DNA of 6,539 bases. Source: Candidatus Aminicenantota bacterium. GTDB taxonomy: Bacteria > Acidobacteriota > Aminicenantia > Aminicenantales > JAFGBC01. The DNA is taken from assembly GCA_016933355.1 (NCBI GenBank), contig JAFGBC010000047.1, forward strand, positions 1-6,539. The letters run 5' to 3'. The stretch's first letter is position 1, and each line of letters begins with the position of its first letter. Below, one piece after another: positions 3,966-6,539 of the stretch. The translations under genes were made by a program, and so were the position numbers. The notes under the pieces were generated by a model. That model did not search any database, was not told the origin of the DNA, and was given only the letters and a program-made list of their open reading frames with translations.

Positions 3966-6539
3966 ATGGGCGTTCCTTTCATCCATCTCCACGTCCACTC
4001 TGAGTATTCGATCCTCGACGGGGCCGTCAAGATCGACGCCATGCTCGAGACGGCCCAGGCCAACAAGATGCCGGCGGTCGCCCTGACCGACCACGGCAAT
4101 ATCTTCGGCGCCGTCGAGCTTTTCAAGCTGGCCAAGAAGCGGGACATCAAGCCCATCCTGGGCTGCGAGGCCTATGTCGCCCCGCGCGGCCGCCGGGACA
4201 AGGGGAGCGTCGACTCCGAAGTCCACCACTTCCACCTCATCCTCCTCGTCAAGAACGAGGAGGGCTACCGGAACCTGTGCCGGCTTGTCACCCAGAGCTA
4301 CCTCGAGGGCTTTTACTACCGGCCGCGGATCGACAAGGAGCTCCTGGCCGCTCACAGCAAGGGGCTGATCGGGCTGTCGAGCTGCCTCAAAGGCGAGGTT
4401 AACTACCTCGTCGGCAAGGGGCTCGAGGCCGACGCCGAACGCGTCGCCGGCGAGTACGCCGACATCTTCGCCAAGGGCGATTTCTACCTCGAGCTCCAGG
4501 ACCACGGGCTGCCGCTCCAGAAGACCGTCAACGCCGGACTCGTCCGGCTGGCGGCGAAGACCGGACTGCCCCTGGTCGCGACCAACGACGTCCACTATCT
4601 CCGCAAGGAGGACGCCGAGAGCCACGACGTCCTCCTCTGCGTCCAGACGAACCGGAAGGTCACCGACCAGGACCGGATCCGGTTCGCGTCGAACGAGTTC
4701 TACTTCAAGACCGCCGCCGAGATGGAGGCCCTCTTCGGCGGGATCCCCGGCGCCCTTCACAACACGTTTCGCATCGCGGCCCAGTGCGAGTTCCGCTTCC
4801 CGTCCTCGGGCCATTTCCTCCCCCACTTCAAGCCGCCCGAGGGCGAATCCCTGGCCGACTACTTCGCCCGCGTCGCCCGGGCCGGCTTCGCCTCCCGCGT
4901 CCCCGGGATCGAGGAGCGGCGCCGGCGGGGCGAGGCGAGCCATCCCCTCCCGGAGTACGAGGAGCGGCTGGAGCGGGAGATCAAGCTCATCCAGTCCATG
5001 AAGTTCGAGGGCTACTTCCTGATCGTCTGGGACCTGATCCGGGCCGCCCGCGAAAAGGGGATCCCGGTCGGTCCCGGCCGCGGCTCGGCGGCCGGGAGCA
5101 TCGTCGCCTGGAGCCTGGGCATCACCGAGGTCGACCCGATCGAGTACGACCTCCTCTTCGAGCGCTTCCTGAACCCGGAGCGGATCAGCCTGCCCGACAT
5201 CGACATCGACTTCTGCGGCCGGCGCCGGGGCGAGGTCCTGAGCTACGTGACCGAGGCCTACGGCCAGGACAACGTCTGCCAGATCATCACCTTCGGGACG
5301 ATGGCCGCCCGCGGCGCCGTTCGGGACGTCGGCCGGGCGCTCGATGTGCCTCTGCCCGAGGTCGACCGCATCGCCAAGATGATCCCCTTCGGGCCCGACT
5401 CAACGATCGCCGAAGCGATCCGGACGATTCCCGCCCTGCGCGAACTCAAGGCCGGCAACTCCAAGATCGCCCATCTCCTGACGATCGCCGGCCAGCTCGA
5501 GGGGCAGGTCCGCCACCCCTCGATCCATGCGGCCGGGGTCGTCATTACCCCCAAGCCCCTCGTCGAGTACATGCCCCTCTACCAGTCGGCCAAGGGAGAA
5601 ATCACGACCCAGTTCCCGATGGGCGACATCGAGGCGATCGGGCTGCTCAAGATGGACCTGCTCGGCCTGCGCAACCTGACCGTCATCCGGGACACGCTCG
5701 ATCTCGTCGAGCGGGAGACGGGCGAGCGGATCGACCTGGCGGCCATTCCGCTCGACGATCCGGCGGCTTTCCGGCTCTTCCAGGCGGGGAACACGGACGG
5801 GGTCTTCCAGTTCGAGAGCCACGGCATGAAGGACCTCCTCCGCTCCTACGGTCCGGAGACGTTCCGCGACCTCATCGCCATGAACGCCCTCTACCGGCCC
5901 GGTCCGCTCAAGAGCGGCATGACCGACCAGTTCATCAAGCGCAAGCGCCATCCGGACGCGGCCGGCGTCGAGTTCCCCGAGTTCGAGCCCCTCCTCAAGG
6001 AGACGCGCGGGATCATCGTCTACCAGGAGCAGGTCATGAAGATCGCGACCGAGCTGGCCGGCTTCAGCCTGGCCGAAGCCGACCTCCTGCGCAAGGCGAT
6101 GGGCAAGAAGGTCGGCGAGATCATGGAGGACCAGAAGCTGCGCTTCCTCCAGGGCGCCCAGAAGAAGGGCCTGAGCAAGGCGCGGGCGTCCAAGATCTTC
6201 GAACAGATCCGCTTCTTCGCCGAGTACGGGTTCAACAAGTCCCACAGCGCCGCCTACGCCTACCTCGCTTACCAGACCGCCTACCTCAAGGCCCATTATC
6301 CCGTCCATTTCCTGGCCGCCCTGCTGACGTCGGAAGCGGAGAAGGGCGCGACCGCCCAGCTCTGGAAGTACATCAACGAGTGCCAGGCGATGGGGATCAA
6401 GGTCCTCCCCCCCGATATCAACGAAAGCGACCTGAGCTTCACGGTGTCCGAGGGCGCGATCCGCTTCGGCCTAGGGGCCATCAAGAACGTGGGCGAGGGC
6501 GCCGTCCTGGCCATCCTGCGCGCCCGGGAGAAGAAGGGC
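3966..6539 (+). CDS. dnaE: DNA polymerase III alpha subunit, DnaE1 type (partial, C-terminus beyond right edge)
   Basis: This is the catalytic subunit of the replicative polymerase. The first 858 residues are present, of about 1,150-1,200 expected. The N-terminal PHP domain keeps likely metal ligands: HLHVHS (H7, H9, H11), D18, TDHGN (D42, H43), E68, H90, and NDVHY (D208, H210). E. coli DnaE has lost several of these (R in HLRVHS, F in TDFTN). The polymerase core follows: GPGRGSAAGS at 369-378, then PDIDIDF with D411 and D413, and D564 in KMDLLGLR, matching E. coli D401, D403 and D555. Finger motifs YRPGPLKSGM, YQEQVMKIA and FNKSHSAAYAY (756-766) come next. The helix-hairpin-helix, OB-fold and clamp/tau-binding regions lie outside the window. 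Colinearity with DnaE, and the absence of an inserted DEDD exonuclease, rule out PolC. The length before the PHP domain and the intact motifs favour DnaE1 over the error-prone ImuC/DnaE2 class, but the missing C-terminus leaves slight doubt. No frameshift is seen. Confidence 0.97.
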   Translation, partial: MGVPFIHLHVHSEYSILDGAVKIDAMLETAQANKMPAVALTDHGNIFGAVELFKLAKKRDIKPILGCEAYVAPRGRRDKGSVDSEVHHFHLILLVKNEEGYRNLCRLVTQSYLEGFYYRPRIDKELLAAHSKGLIGLSSCLKGEVNYLVGKGLEADAERVAGEYADIFAKGDFYLELQDHGLPLQKTVNAGLVRLAAKTGLPLVATNDVHYLRKEDAESHDVLLCVQTNRKVTDQDRIRFASNEFYFKTAAEMEALFGGIPGALHNTFRIAAQCEFRFPSSGHFLPHFKPPEGESLADYFARVARAGFASRVPGIEERRRRGEASHPLPEYEERLEREIKLIQSMKFEGYFLIVWDLIRAAREKGIPVGPGRGSAAGSIVAWSLGITEVDPIEYDLLFERFLNPERISLPDIDIDFCGRRRGEVLSYVTEAYGQDNVCQIITFGTMAARGAVRDVGRALDVPLPEVDRIAKMIPFGPDSTIAEAIRTIPALRELKAGNSKIAHLLTIAGQLEGQVRHPSIHAAGVVITPKPLVEYMPLYQSAKGEITTQFPMGDIEAIGLLKMDLLGLRNLTVIRDTLDLVERETGERIDLAAIPLDDPAAFRLFQAGNTDGVFQFESHGMKDLLRSYGPETFRDLIAMNALYRPGPLKSGMTDQFIKRKRHPDAAGVEFPEFEPLLKETRGIIVYQEQVMKIATELAGFSLAEADLLRKAMGKKVGEIMEDQKLRFLQGAQKKGLSKARASKIFEQIRFFAEYGFNKSHSAAYAYLAYQTAYLKAHYPVHFLAALLTSEAEKGATAQLWKYINECQAMGIKVLPPDINESDLSFTVSEGAIRFGLGAIKNVGEGAVLAILRAREKKG

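Noticed and set aside
2564..4156. A 530-codon minus-strand open frame across guaA and the start of dnaE
   Set aside because: It crosses the antisense of two highly conserved genes and their junction, and is rich in Asp/Ala/Glu/Arg with no domain motif. It is a codon-bias artefact.
3915..4943. A 342-codon minus-strand open frame opposite dnaE
   Set aside because: It has only Leu/Val/Asp/Glu-rich low-information sequence and lies wholly opposite the conserved PHP and palm-region coding sequence.
5400..6308. A 302-codon minus-strand open frame opposite dnaE
   Set aside because: It is antisense to the DnaE active-site and finger motifs and has no recognisable motif of its own.

Overview
The window is strongly G+C-rich, with third codon positions mostly G or C. 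It looks like an ordinary bacterial chromosome, with no mobile element, CRISPR array or rRNA/tRNA gene. The gene content suggests an anaerobic or corrinoid/folate C1-using bacterium outside the best-studied groups. Aminicenantota, Acidobacteriota or Desulfobacterota would fit, but this is inferred from the leftward gene's architecture and base composition, not from a phylogenetic marker comparison.

Layout: (1) Positions 1-2099, minus strand, hold one long open frame that runs off the left edge. It encodes a multidomain C1-folate protein: a divergent methylenetetrahydrofolate reductase (MetF-like) domain, then a cysteine-rich MetV-like (MTHFR C-terminal) domain, then a pterin-binding methyltransferase domain. 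(2) Positions 2100-2416 are a divergent intergenic region with a promoter facing each way and several dyad-symmetric elements. (3) Positions 2417-3952, plus strand, are a complete guaA (GMP synthase, 511 aa). (4) Positions 3966-6539, plus strand, are the first 858 codons of dnaE (DNA polymerase III alpha subunit), which runs off the right edge.

guaA and dnaE are 13 nt apart on the same strand and probably co-transcribed, linking guanine nucleotide synthesis with the replicative polymerase. The C1 gene is divergent. Its folate chemistry is metabolically near purine synthesis, since formyl-THF feeds IMP synthesis upstream of GuaA, but nothing in the sequence proves joint control. guaA has a strong extended -10 promoter whose predicted +1 is the A of the ATG, so its mRNA is probably leaderless. 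dnaE, inside the operon, has a normal Shine-Dalgarno sequence. The least ordinary items are the three-domain C1 protein, the leaderless guaA arrangement, the mirrored promoter geometry of the two divergent genes, and a 12-bp intergenic hairpin. I saw no convincing evidence of a wholly undescribed system.
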